From Carex sylvatica (lineage: Eukaryota > Streptophyta > Magnoliopsida > Poales > Cyperaceae), in the NCBI GenBank assembly GCA_964058845.1, contig CAXKVR010000897.1, forward strand, positions 1 to 21,071: a DNA stretch of 21,071 nt, in the 5' to 3' direction. Position 1 is the first letter of the stretch. Each line of letters starts with the position of its first letter. This document shows, one piece after another, positions 1-10,237 of the stretch. Under the pieces are notes generated by a model. That model saw nothing but the letters and a program-made list of their open reading frames with translations. It made no database searches and was not told the origin of the DNA. The position numbers and the translations under genes were made by a program.

Positions 1-509
1 AAACGGTTCGGATTTAACTCAAAATTTGAGTTACATCATAGGATCCGCACTAAATTTTTTTGGTTTTCCATGACATCACTTCATATACTTTTAAAGGACC
101 CACATGGTGAGGAGCAATGCTATTAGTATTGGTGGTTCTTTTTTAATGGTAATAAAAATAAGAAAAACTTGTCCAAGAGGATATTTTATTAAGTTGATAT
201 TGAGTACAACTGGAGTTCATACTTTCTTTTTGTTGCCAATTAATTTTTCGTCAACTCTGGTTGAGTACCAATTAACAATATCGCAAGGAGTCCAATTTGA
301 AATTGACTTTTAAATCACTGTAGTTGACTACTTGATCAATGAGATACTGAGCCTTGACACAATTGAATTTTCTAATAATCATTAATGGATTTCTTATATA
401 AAAGGTGATCTTAATTCTCACTAAGGAACCGGTATTTTAAAGGTGTTATCGAATGGAGTCATGATGATTTCTGTATTTTCCCCTTTATCTACATGCACTA
501 TATTTCTTG
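1..509. other. AT-rich DNA without a recognisable gene
   Basis: I see no supported gene here. Two short open frames (104-313 and 443-628, plus strand) have no recognisable domain, no codon bias and no splice context. A short palindrome (AACTCAAAATTTGAGTT, around 18-34) is the only structure. The stretch lies downstream of the minus-strand small gene that ends at 911, so it is probably intergenic. Confidence 0.5.
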
Positions 510-643
510 GAAATAAATCAGCTGTTATTCCGATTCCAACCGTTCAAATTTTTCAATATGTGAATCTCTACGAAGAAACTTTTTCATACATGAATCTCAA
601 CGAAGATCAACGGTTGGGATTGGAATAACAGCAGATTTATTTC
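510..643. repeat. Small inverted-repeat element (MITE-like)
   Basis: Two arms of about 35 bp (510-544 and 609-643) are near-perfect inverted copies. The left arm begins GAAATAAATCAGCTGTTATT and the right arm is its reverse complement with three or four mismatches. The 64-bp loop holds a short imperfect direct repeat (ATGAATCTCWACGAAG, near 560 and 590). Size and structure suit a MITE or foldback remnant. I cannot define a target duplication, so the superfamily is open. Confidence 0.6.
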
Positions 644-910
644 TATATTTCTATATTTCTGGTTCTAACGGATACAATTAAGACTTAAATAATTGATTCC
701 CATGCATTTCTCAGTTCATATTTTACTGTTTTGAATCACATAAATAAGAGAGTAAATACAACACAAAACTTTCACTGGCTCATAGACAAATACAAGCTGA
801 GTCGCCCATACTATAGTAGATAATCAAGCTCCAAAAGAAAAAAGAAAGAAAAGAAAGCAGCAGTCATTTTCATTTGTACACACTACACAGGTTACATGAT
901 AGCTCAGTGA

Positions 911-3900
911 TCAATGATCATCATAAGAGACATGGAAGTCTGTTGTGCAACCCACGGCATCGGGATCTTCTGCTCCACAGCAATCATAGAATTTTGCAGC
1001 ATATGGTGGGTCATCTGGACCTAGCTCATAGTATCTTCAATCCAAAAAATATGCAAAAATTAATAAAAAAAGAAGAATAAAATTAGTAGGGTATGTAGAT
1101 CAGACTGCAGTACTAGATCAAAAGGATTTCAAATCTGGTACAAAGCATGCCTTGCACCAGTAACTGATCAACCTTTTCATTTGCTCATTTAATTGGGGAC
1201 TAATTTTGATACTGCCACGCACCAGTAATCTCAGAGCATTGTGATCTTATCCTTCTAGACTGCAATTATTATTGTGGACCCTACTAGCCTGGAAATTTGT
1301 AAGTCATTTGCAGGTCAACACCAAATACAGGCCTGTAGTCATTCTTGCTTTTAAATTAATCAAGAGTGTCAATAAAATCCGCTCATGTGACTATCAGACT
1401 TGTATCAAATGGAATAGACCGACATGAATAATTGTTTTCATTCATTATCAGCTTATCAGAAAAGGACATAAAAAAGAAAATAGCTTATTGGTAAGGATAT
1501 GGATAAAAAAAAAATTGTTAGCTTGTCACCTAATAGTATGTGTGGGTGTGTATATGAGTTATTTTGTATTCATTTTTGTTCAGTACCCAATAAATTGAGA
1601 TGTTTAATGATGATTGTGCTGATGGCAAGAAACAAGTCAATAGCTTTGAAAAAATGACTTCTCTTGTTACCGCACATATCAATAGCTTTTCAAATGGATC
1701 ACTATTGTAGTGGGTGCTATTTAATGCAACGACTGATGAGGGAAAATTTGAGGTCAACTTCTTTGTAACCATACATCTCCCTTCAATTATAAAAAGAGCA
1801 CTCTGTGAGAGAAAAACCCATGGCACTCATAACACAGATCATGGAACACTGTTATAGCGTGCTCTCTATTCACCTCATCTTAAGCTTATCCTTCTTTTCT
1901 CTCGCTGCCACAGTAACCACTAGTAAAACTGATCTATCAGCACTTCTCTCCTTCAAGTCCCAAATATATGATGACCCATTTGGAGTCTTCTCCTCATGGA
2001 ATGAGTCACTGCACCACTGTCAATGGCAAGGGATCTTGTGTGGCCGGCACCATCCTGATAGAGTGACGGCTCTTGTTCTTGACTCCAAACAATTGTCAGG
2101 TTATATATCTCCATCCCTAGCAAACCTCACATTCCTCCAAAGGATGAGTCTCTCTGACAACCAACTGAGAGGAAGTATCCCAGTAGAGATCGGATACTTG
2201 GGTAGGCTACGTTTTGTCAACTTGAGTGTGAATTTTCTTGATGGTAGCATTCCATCTACTCTAAGTAATTGTTCAAATTTAGAAGTTATTTATTTGAGAA
2301 ATAATAATCTCTATGGAACCATCCCATCTACCTTAGCGCAATGCAATGAACTTAAACAAATCAATCTGGCAAATAACTTCCTCACAGGAGGCATACCATT
2401 GGAATTCGGCCTCCTCCCACAGCTCCAATTATTAGGACTGTATGTCAATAATCTCACAGGATCAATTCCTTCCACCTTGGGCAACCTTAGTAGCCTAATA
2501 TCTCTTTATCTTGAGCAAAATCAATTTGATGGCAATATTCCAGATAGTTTAGGCAAACTTACTAATCTAGCACAACTTTATCTTTACAATAATTACTTCA
2601 CAGGTTCCATCCCACCTACCTTAGGCAACCTTACCAAACTATCACTTCTCTTTCTTGACCAAAATAGCATTAGTGGTCACATCCCGTCTAGCTTGGGCAA
2701 CCTTATTAACTTACTGCAACTTTATGTTTCCGAAAATATGTTAAGTGGATTCATCCCGGATGAACTCGGGAAGCTTAAAAATCTCCAGGTTTTAAGGGTT
2801 TTTCATAACAACATTTCGGGTGAAATACCACGCTCCCTTTACAACCTATCAGCATTGTATGATTTGGAACTTGGTAATAACCAGCTTGATGGAACTCTAC
2901 CTTTCGACATAGGCAATGATTTACCGAACTTGCAATATCTACACATGCATTACAATCAACTCAAAGGACGGATCCCACCATCTATATCAAATTGTTCTGC
3001 TCTTATTGAGATTTCATTACAATTTAATTACTTCAGTGGCGTGATACCATCTAGCTTTGGAGCCTTACAAAATCTTCAAAGAATTTATTTTGATTTTAAT
3101 CAACTAGAAGCCAAGAGACCACATGACTGGAGTTTCATGGAATCTTTGACAAATTGTACTTTGTTACAAGTGTTATATCTTGATGACAACCAACTACAAG
3201 GAGTTTTACCTAGTTCTATAACAAATCTTTCTACTGGTCTTCTTGATCTCTCACTGGAGAATAACCCAATTTCCGGAAGCATACCAGCAGAGCTCGGAAA
3301 ATTCAATAACTTAAACATGCTTAACCTAGGCAGCATGTTTCTCAATGGCACCATTCCGGTAGAAATTGGTAATCTTTTCAATTTGGGAAAGTTAGTTCTG
3401 TATAGTAACTTGATTTCAGGTCAAATCCCATCAACTTTTGGCAACCTCACCAAAATGACCATGCTATATCTAGATAATAATGCATTAGAAGGGAGTATAC
3501 CACCAGAGTTAACTAGCATGAAACTCTTAGAAGTCCTGAATATTTCAAATAATAAGTTGGTAGGTGAAATTCCCAAAGAAATCATGGGTCTTCCTTCTCT
3601 TTCTCTCAGTTTGGACTTGTCATACAATCATCTAATTGGCATCTTGCCACCAGAAATTGGTACCTTGAAAAACCTACAATCAATTCGTCTCTCTAATAAC
3701 AAGTTACTCGGAGAGATTCCGAGCACAATTGATGGATGCCAGATACTTCAAGCCCTTTATCTTGATAGCAATATGTTTCGAGGAACAATTCCATCCAGCT
3801 TGAGCAATCTAAGAGGGCTGCAAAACCTTGATGTCTCTAGCAACTTGCTCTCCAATCGAGTCCCTGAATTCCTGGGTACAATGAACTTGCAATTTTTGTA

Positions 3901-6235
3901 TATTTCTTTCAATAATTTCGAGGGGGAATTACCAAAAAATGGCATTTTCAAGAATGCCAGTGGTCTAGATGTAAGAGGAAATCCAAAGCTTTGTGGTGGA
4001 TTACCTCAAATGCATTTGTCACAGTGCATCTCACAACCTTCAACACATAAACATCACTCTCGAAAAAACATGGTGCTCATAAGTTCTGTTGTTGGTTCTT
4101 TTATTTGCATAACAGCAGTCATTTGCTTGTTAGTGATTTATTATACTACAAACAACCCTCAAAACAATCCACAATCTGATAGAGCTTTGAAATATGGGTT
4201 AAAGCCTGTTTCATACAATGACCTTCTTAGAACTACAGAAAATTTCTCTTCGAAGAATCTAATTGGAAGAGGTGCATTTGGAGAAGTCTACAAAGCCATT
4301 ATGAGCTTCGAGAATGTGGCAACCGTTGCGGTGAAGGTGCTAAACCTTGAGAAACACAGTGCTTCTCGAAGTTTCTTCTCTGAATGTGAGGCATTAAAAA
4401 ATATGAGACACCGGAACCTTGTAAAAGTGCTGAGTTTATGCTCTAGCATAGACCACCAAGGTAATGATTTCAAGGCTTTGGTTTTTGAGTTCATGCCAAA
4501 TGGCAGCTTGGAAACATGGTTGCATCCAAATGCATGTACCAATCGGCCATTCAGAAGCCTCAGCTTCATCCAGAGGTTGAACATCGCATGTGATGTGGCG
4601 GCAGCCCTAGATTATCTCCACTACCATGCACCTGCACCAATCGTGCATTGTGATCTCAAACCTAGCAATGTACTTTTGGATGATGACATGATTGCACATG
4701 TGAGTGATTTTGGATTAGCAAGGTTTTTGGTTCAACCTGATACCATGCCTTCTCAATCAATGTCGACCACAGGTGGAATCAAAGGTTCTATTGGCTACAT
4801 TCCTCCAGGTATAGCAGAACTTATTATTTGAGAAGTACTTTTTATAGTAATAATAATTGTACAATTTGGTTGCTATATAGAGGCTCAAACTTATCTATGC
4901 ATACTTCTTTAATTTACTGCTTTGGGCTATAATTTTACACAAATATATGCACAGTCGTATGAGCCAAAATTTGAAAAACTACGTGAATTATAAATATGTA
5001 TATACATAGAGTCAAAGTTCACTATGCTTCTGTAATAAATTAAGGACTGTAACTATTATCTTTTCATTGTCTAGAGTATGGGATGGGTGGTCAGCCATCA
5101 GGAGAAGGAGATGTCTATAGCTACGGCATTCTTCTGCTTGAGATGTTCACTGGAGTAAGTCCCACCGACGAGAGAATCAGAGATGGTTTGAGCCTTCAGA
5201 AGCTTGTTGAGATGGCTTTCCCTGACCAAGTCATGGACATAGCCGACACCAAATTATTCTCCGAAACTGATGGAGAACACAATTTGTATGCACCTGAAAA
5301 TGTCTATAATTGTTTGGTTTCAGTGATTCAATGCGGGCTTCTGTGCTCCAAAGAGTTGCCAAAAGAGCGCATTTCTATCAAAGATGTTACCAAGGAGTTG
5401 AACTCAGCACGAACAAAGGTGCTCAGGCCATAGATACAGAGGAAAAAAAGATCAAAAGAAAAGAAGAAGGACTCCACTAAATATGTATTATCTGTAAAAT
5501 TTGGATAACAGTTGTGGTTTTATGTTGTTGTAGTATATATGTTGTAATAACGAATAATATATCTTCCTATTAACAAATTAGGGGGACTAAGTATTTCGAT
5601 TGAAAGACCTTCGATATGCACTCAACTAAATAAGAATACTGTAATGAGTAAATTGCTGGAATTTTCAAGGAAAAATAGAAGACATGCAATTCATTAGAGA
5701 CTAGTTGGACCTATAGCCAATTTAGGGATGCATAGAACCTTTATGGATACAAAGATAATCTTAATTGCTGGTACATAATGATAATTATTGTTATAATTAT
5801 TGTTATAATTATTGAAAGATAATCTTAATTTCAACTATTATTGTTATAATTATTAAATATAGAAATTAGAATAATTGTGGCGAAATTAGAGTTCTGTGTA
5901 TCAAATGACATGTGAACTGTGAAGTAATCGGTTAGCTAGTGAATTAACCAAACAACACATATATTAACTAAAGAATTAACTTTGTAGTTATGTTTTTCTG
6001 CCTAATCATAGCAAATTCGATTGATTACTTGATTGATCTCTCGAGAGAGAAAGAACCTCTTCTGGTCGTCATGGCGGCGACAGACGAAAAAGGAAGGATG
6101 AAACCTACACGACGAAGTGCTGTTCTTCGCCGGATCATAGCTCTGTTTGCACCGACGGCACAGCTTCTCCTTTTCAACCGGTCCTAGTTCACCGGCGTTG
6201 GTGGATGTGGCGCTGTTAGTGGTTGGTTCAGCCAT
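911..6235 (-). CDS. Conserved small Cys-rich plant protein, two exons with a 5-kb intron
   Basis: Exon 1 (6235-6057, 179 nt) starts at ATG 6235-6233 and begins MAEPTTNSATSTNAGE. Exon 2 (1034-911, 124 nt) ends in TGA. The intron (6056-1035, GT..AG) is phase 2: AG plus A restores an Arg codon, and 303 nt give 100 aa. Exon 1 carries a CRRCKQSY motif and a C-x-FHPSFFVCRRHDD segment; exon 2 carries KFYDCCGAEDP, a second Cys cluster (GCTTDF) and an acidic end. The exact phase match and continuous family pattern show that the two exons are one gene. I recall this as a conserved plant family of unknown function; the Cys/His spacing suggests metal binding (inference). An in-frame upstream ATG at 6298 would add 21 residues, but MAEP is the more natural start. 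Oddity: the intron contains a whole receptor-kinase gene on the other strand. Confidence 0.83.
1035..1751. other. Intron sequence upstream of the receptor kinase
   Basis: This is intron DNA of the minus-strand small gene and at the same time the 5' flank of the plus-strand receptor kinase. I see no exon-like segment or long repeat. A GGTCAA (W-box core TTGACC on the other strand) occurs at 1313-1318. Confidence 0.5.
1752..1797 (+). promoter_or_regulatory. Putative core promoter of the receptor kinase: W-box and TATA-like motif
   Basis: GGTCAA at 1752-1757 is the reverse complement of TTGACC, the core bound by WRKY factors. TTATAAAAAG at about 1787-1796 resembles a TATA box. The predicted ATG is at 1820, so this TATA would leave a leader of only a few bases; transcription may instead start further upstream. 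W-boxes are common in defence genes, which suits the product, but a 6-bp match is weak evidence. Confidence 0.3.
1820..5433 (+). CDS. LRR receptor-like kinase, subfamily XII (EFR/FLS2/XA21-type), intact
   Basis: Exon 1 is 1820-4808, exon 2 is 5075-5433; the 266-bp phase-1 intron falls in the kinase activation segment (GYIPP|EYG). The 3348 nt encode 1115 aa without stops. Order: hydrophobic signal peptide (about 1-35), LRRNT with a Cys pair near 72-79, a long LRR array of 20 or more repeats (about 90-690), a Cys pair after the LRRs, a transmembrane helix (about 751-773), and a Ser/Thr kinase (about 805-1110). Visible kinase parts: glycine loop GRGAFGEVYK, ATP-binding Lys839 (VAVK), catalytic Asp945 in HCDLKPSN, and DFG with Asp963. 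Cys944 before the catalytic Asp makes it a non-RD kinase, typical of plant pattern-recognition receptors. It should sit in the plasma membrane and sense an extracellular ligand; the ligand cannot be read from sequence. ATG 1842 is an alternative start. The gene lies antisense inside an intron of the flanking small gene. Confidence 0.95.
5434..5989. other. 3' flank of the receptor kinase within the host intron
   Basis: This AT-rich DNA holds likely polyadenylation signals for the receptor kinase (several AATAAT/AATAAC-type motifs around 5540-5565). At 5785-5850 there is a short imperfect tandem array of TTGTTATAATTA-like units. It sits between two copies of AAAGATAATCTTAATT (about 5751 and 5815). 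I see no exon. Confidence 0.45.
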
Positions 6236-6500
6236 TCTCTCTTTTCTGATTACTCGAAGTCTCAAAGACGCCTTATGGTTTTGGTTTGCTGTGAACAAGA
6301 TTGAGAAGAAAAGCGTGTCGCATTCGTCAATTCAGATCCATCCAATACCTGACCGTCTGAAGTGAGATCTGATTCGTCTATTTTAATCTGTCACGAATCT
6401 CGAAACATCCCCCTAAGATTTTCAAATAGGCTCCGAAGTGAATAGTTCTGAGGTACCGCAGGAATACTTACTCTTTGAGTGGTATTTTTATTAATAGAAA

Positions 6501-6905
6501 ATCAATTAAATAAATATTCAAAATGAAGAACGATTCTGAGTTTTTTCGTGATATAGAGAAAACGTGTTTGAACGTTATACACTATTACGGTCAAATTAGC
6601 AATACTAATTATCGCACTTAAAAAAAATTATTTTTTGGCCGTGATTGATAATCACGGCCAGAATTCAAATTCAGTGCAATATTGACCATGTAGAATGAGA
6701 TCTGAGTTTGTCCATTTTAATATGGCATGATGCATGTCTGGCCGTGATTATCAATTATGGTCAGAAAAAAAAATTTAGTTAATTAATAAATGCAGTAATT
6801 AGTATTGTTAGTATTCGATTAGAGGACATTATAAACTATCACATTTTTTCTATATCTCAAAAAAATTCAGATTCGTTCTCTATTATAGATATTTCTTTAA
6901 TTTAT
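6501..6905. repeat. Foldback/MITE-like element with long inverted arms
   Basis: The left arm (about 6501-6662) and right arm (about 6735-6905) are diverged inverted copies. Matching landmarks are GAACGATTCTGAG at 6529 against CTCAAAAAAATTCAGATTCGTTC near 6857, AATACTAATTATCGCA against a TGCAGTAATTAGTATT near 6793, and a GGCCGTGATT..AATCACGGCC core at 6639. The element is about 0.4 kb and non-coding. Ends are approximate because the outer arms are diverged and I see no clear target duplication. It lies just upstream of the small minus-strand gene, so it may overlap its promoter region. Confidence 0.65.
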
Positions 6906-8373
6906 TTTTACACTTTCTTAATTGTTCACATAAAATGCGAGATCTGCAAATGTGATTCTGCATGAAAAGTTGAAAACCATGTAATCTTGTGTTTTATCTA
7001 TAAAAAACTAATACTTTATTTTTTTAATATCTTTTTTATTATATTTTTTTATAGTTGAATATTTGTCTCTCTTAATTAGCATCAGTTTGTCCCTCTAAGC
7101 ATCTGTTAAGTTCTCGTTTGATGATGAATGAAAACCACAATCAGTTAGTATTTATATTTTCATATGTTGTATTAATTTATTATTGGTTTATGATATTTAG
7201 TTCTTGTTTTTTTGAAATCTAATATGTGATTATATTTATGATCATTTTCAGTTTTAATTTTTTATTAAAATACTATAGTAAAACGAAAGGAATTAATTCT
7301 TTGTTATTTTCAATAATTTTCAATCTGTATATAGTCAGATTTAATATTTTATCATTTTCAATCCGTATATAAATCTTGGAGTGAAATTTTTGGTCAAAGA
7401 TAATATAGCTATTTTCGTTGTTAATCAAAATTATCGATAGATTTATTTTTATTGTTAATCAAATATTTTCGTTGGATTTATTTTCAATCCGTATGTAGCT
7501 GCTAGCTTTTTCAATTATAAAATTTTCATTTTTCATGAAATCTAATTAACAACAATAAATATCTATAAATCTTGAAGTACTTGAGTTCAAAGTTCCAGTA
7601 TGTGAAGTACTTGCTTGCATTGTAGCGAGCTTGGCTATTATAAAAAAATGTCTGCAGTTTCGTAAAACTAGAAGTAAGATATATTTTGTCATTGTACGTG
7701 TATCAAATATTAAAAAAAATTCTAACCAAAATTATATAATATGTAGGTGTCACAACTTGAGATATCATCTTATGTTGAAAACTAAAGTATGTTTAATATT
7801 ATCTTTAATCTAATATGAGATTGTTCGGGTTTAAAGTTTATTAACTGCTACTTGGTTATCTTTTTTTAATTTAAGGTTGTTCACTTTATTTTATTACTTT
7901 TGTATTTGTTTTTATTGCAGGAATTTTGAAAGCTCATACAATATTGGACATAGAAGGTTACATAAACCATTAAATTTATAATTTACAATTTATATCCATA
8001 TTTTATGTTTTGTACTCTTTTATTTTGTTGGTATAGTAATTTATGATTTGCAATTTATATATTTTTATCTTGATTGGCATTGGTTGTTGCCTAATTGAAA
8101 AATATATATTTGATAATATACATTAATTATCTAATTAAAATTTTGTTGCATGTCTACAAAATATTTGTTGCCTATTATGCGCTCATTAAAGTTCAATGAG
8201 AGAGAAAGTGCTAAAATTTTATGAGAGTAAATAGGAGGGAGAGGGAGGGAGAAGTGGGGACCTCACAAGAGCATTTTGTTTGAAAATTTAGAAAAGTAGG
8301 ACAATTTGTAAAATTCTCTTTTTTTTTTGTCAAAAAAAGAAAAAACTGATGATGCTTTTTTTTGGGTTGCTAG
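6906..8373. other. AT-rich spacer, no gene recognised
   Basis: The DNA is very AT-rich with many homopolymer runs. I searched it for the missing upstream helicase exons (the conserved segments before the IHGDKAQ region) and found none. A short segment at 7921-7954 has an acceptor-like CAG and a donor-like GT but encodes nothing I recognise. A purine-rich patch at about 8230-8265 is unremarkable. Confidence 0.5.
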
Positions 8374-8454
8374 GAGATGGAAAGCAGTGTATACATGGAG
8401 ATAAAGCCCAGCATGCCCGGACTACTGCTTTATCTCTTTTCAAGGAGGGGACAA

Positions 8455-8463
8455 CTCCTTTAT
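8455..8463. repeat. Left 9-bp target site duplication of the MULE
   Basis: CTCCTTTAT directly precedes the left TIR (starting CGACCATTTTTATT) and is repeated exactly after the right TIR. Nine bases is the usual Mutator-superfamily length. The bases lie inside a helicase codon series (..TTPL). Confidence 0.93.
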
Positions 8464-8744
8464 CGACCATTTTTATTAATATTCCCTCCGAAAAAGAAAA
8501 TTTTAAAAATAACCCTGCAATTGATTTTTTTTTATTCATGCTCTGACCGCCAGGCCCACGGGCGACCCATATTCCTTATGAAGCGCCCGACCCAGTGGCA
8601 GGTCAAAAGCACAGTGGGGTGCCACACCCACGGGCGGGTCACAAGCACAGTAGGGTGCCCCCCCCCCCCCCACATGGGCGGGTCAAATGGTATGTGGGGC
8701 GCCCCCTCCCCCCACGGGCGGTCCAAATGACCTTTTATTACCCC
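8464..8744 (+). repeat. Left terminal inverted repeat of the MULE
   Basis: This matches the reverse complement of 16519-16756. Shared landmarks are CCATTTTTATTAATAT at the tip, ATTCATGC..TGACCGCCAGG, CCCATATTCCTTATGAAGCGCC, and GTGGGGCGCCCC, ending near a TTTTATTACCCC. The left copy is longer because a unit of about 36 bp (GGCGGGTCACAAGCACAGTR type) is duplicated (about 8597-8632 and 8633-8670). It also contains a 14-C run at 8658-8671. Outer third is AT-rich, inner part GC-rich. Confidence 0.9.
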
Positions 8745-10237
8745 AGCCCGAACCCTTCCCTCTCCTCCTCTATGTCTCTTCCCCTCTGCACCAAAAAATA
8801 AAACGAAAAACGCCCAATGCCGCCCAACCCCGCCTCCCCTCTCCAGCCAACCCCTCTCCCTCTCGTTCTCTCCTTTCCCTCGAGCCGCTTCACCGAGCAT
8901 CGCTGCATCGAGCTTCTCTTGAATGTAATTTTTTTTTCGATTCAATAAGTTTTTAATTTAGGGTTAGGGTTTTGGTTTGAATTAGTTCAATTGTTAAATT
9001 TGTTGAATTGTGGCTCGATAATGGTTGAATTAGTTCAATTAGAGTTGTTTCGAATTAGTTGAATTGCTCGAATTAGTTGAATTGCCTGAATTTGTCGAAT
9101 TAAATGTGATATGGTTATTATGGTAAAATTATTATGGTTATTATAGAGATATGGTTGGATTGTTCAAGCAATCAAATTGGTTAAAAAAATATTATGGTGA
9201 AATTGCTTGAATTGTTTGGATGTGATATGGTTATTTAGGGTTTATGGTTGTAAATTGCTTAAAAATGTAGGGTTTATGGTTCAATTTAGGGTTATTATGG
9301 TTCAATTGCTTGAATTATTTAAAAATTTAGAGTTAGGGTTTATGGTTTAAAAAATTTAGGGTTGAGGAATGTTTGAAGTTAGTTGACGAAATACATGTCT
9401 ATATCGATACAAATTAATTTAAAGTAAAACAAATCATTTTGAAATATATCAAAAGTTGTTTAAAAATTACATTTTTTTTTTCAAGTAAATTGCATGTTTT
9501 TCGATTTTATTGCAAAATTTTGCATGCATTTTGAGATTTTTTATTTAAATTGTTGCATGCATTTTGAATGTAAATCTAATTATATGATTTGCAAAAGATA
9601 ATGTTCAATTTTATTGGAAATAAAACAGATACTGTATGTTTTTGTAATTTTATTTTTTCATATAATAATTAATATATTCTAGCATAATTTCACTAGTATT
9701 TAATTGATAAGCATCAACATGTAACTTGTTAATTTATAATTTTACAATTATAAGTTGTAAAAATGGGTCAGTTCTGTACTTCTGACACTTATACAAGCAT
9801 ATACAATAAGTTTAATTTTAAAAAGTAAATTTGACAATAATTTTTATATTAATTATATAATTAATATGTTATATTCTTAATATACTAAATACTTATTATT
9901 ATAATATTATATAATTTGTATATTTTGATTAATAATTATTATATAATTATTATATTAATTATATAATTAATAAGTTATATTCTTAATATATTTAATAATT
10001 ATTATAATAATAATATAATATATTATAGTTATTGTATAATTATTGAATATATTAATATCATACAATTGTGAGTTTATTATAATTAATTAACCATTTTATG
10101 GTTTCAATTGCTTGAATTTGCAGTTGAATTAGGGTTTGAATTTGGTTGAAAATATTTAGAAATTATTTAAAATTGCGAATAAAATTTGATTTTCTTAAGT
10201 TGTTATTGATTAATATATATTTTTTGGTTAATGTAGT
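8745..10237 (+). promoter_or_regulatory. PMD gene leader: CT-rich 5' UTR exon and a 1.3-kb leader intron
   Basis: A pyrimidine-rich stretch (8745-8924) just inside the TIR resembles a plant 5' UTR; TTTTATTA at 8733 may serve as a TATA-like element. A donor-like GTAATT at 8925 and an acceptor TAATGTAG at 10229-10236, directly before ATG 10238, suggest a leader intron of 8925-10236. The intron is extremely AT-rich. Its first part (8957-9365) carries many telobox-like TTTAGGGTT motifs and GAATTGCTTGAATT-type repeats. An imperfect 40-bp direct repeat occurs at 9845-9885 and 9951-9990. I see no protein-coding gene here. The exon-intron model is inference from base composition and splice signals. 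Confidence 0.5.
8957..9365. repeat. Cluster of telobox-like TTTAGGGTT motifs and low-complexity repeats
   Basis: The motif TTAGGGTT or a close form occurs near 8957-8973 (twice in tandem), 9234, 9266, 9284, 9332 and 9355, and again near 10125. Between them run variants of GAATTAGTTGAATTGCTTG and GGTTATTATGGTT. Teloboxes (AAACCCTAA) are common in 5' regions of plant genes and are bound by TRB-type proteins. The copies are dispersed, so this is not a telomere tract. Confidence 0.6.

Noticed and set aside
3100..4584. Minus-strand open frames within the receptor kinase
   Set aside because: They are antisense shadows of LRR and kinase codons.
7921..7954. Possible short exon between a CAG acceptor and a GT donor
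   Set aside because: It encodes nothing resembling the helicase or any family I know; such sites are common in AT-rich DNA.
8532..8945. A 137-codon minus-strand open frame across the left TIR and CT-rich leader
   Set aside because: It is low-complexity (Gly/Arg/Trp-rich) because it is read from GC-rich TIR and pyrimidine-rich leader DNA. Part of it repeats in the right TIR, and it has no domain.
8957..9365. Interstitial telomere tract
   Set aside because: TTTAGGG motifs are dispersed, not tandem beyond two units, and mixed with other AT-rich repeats.
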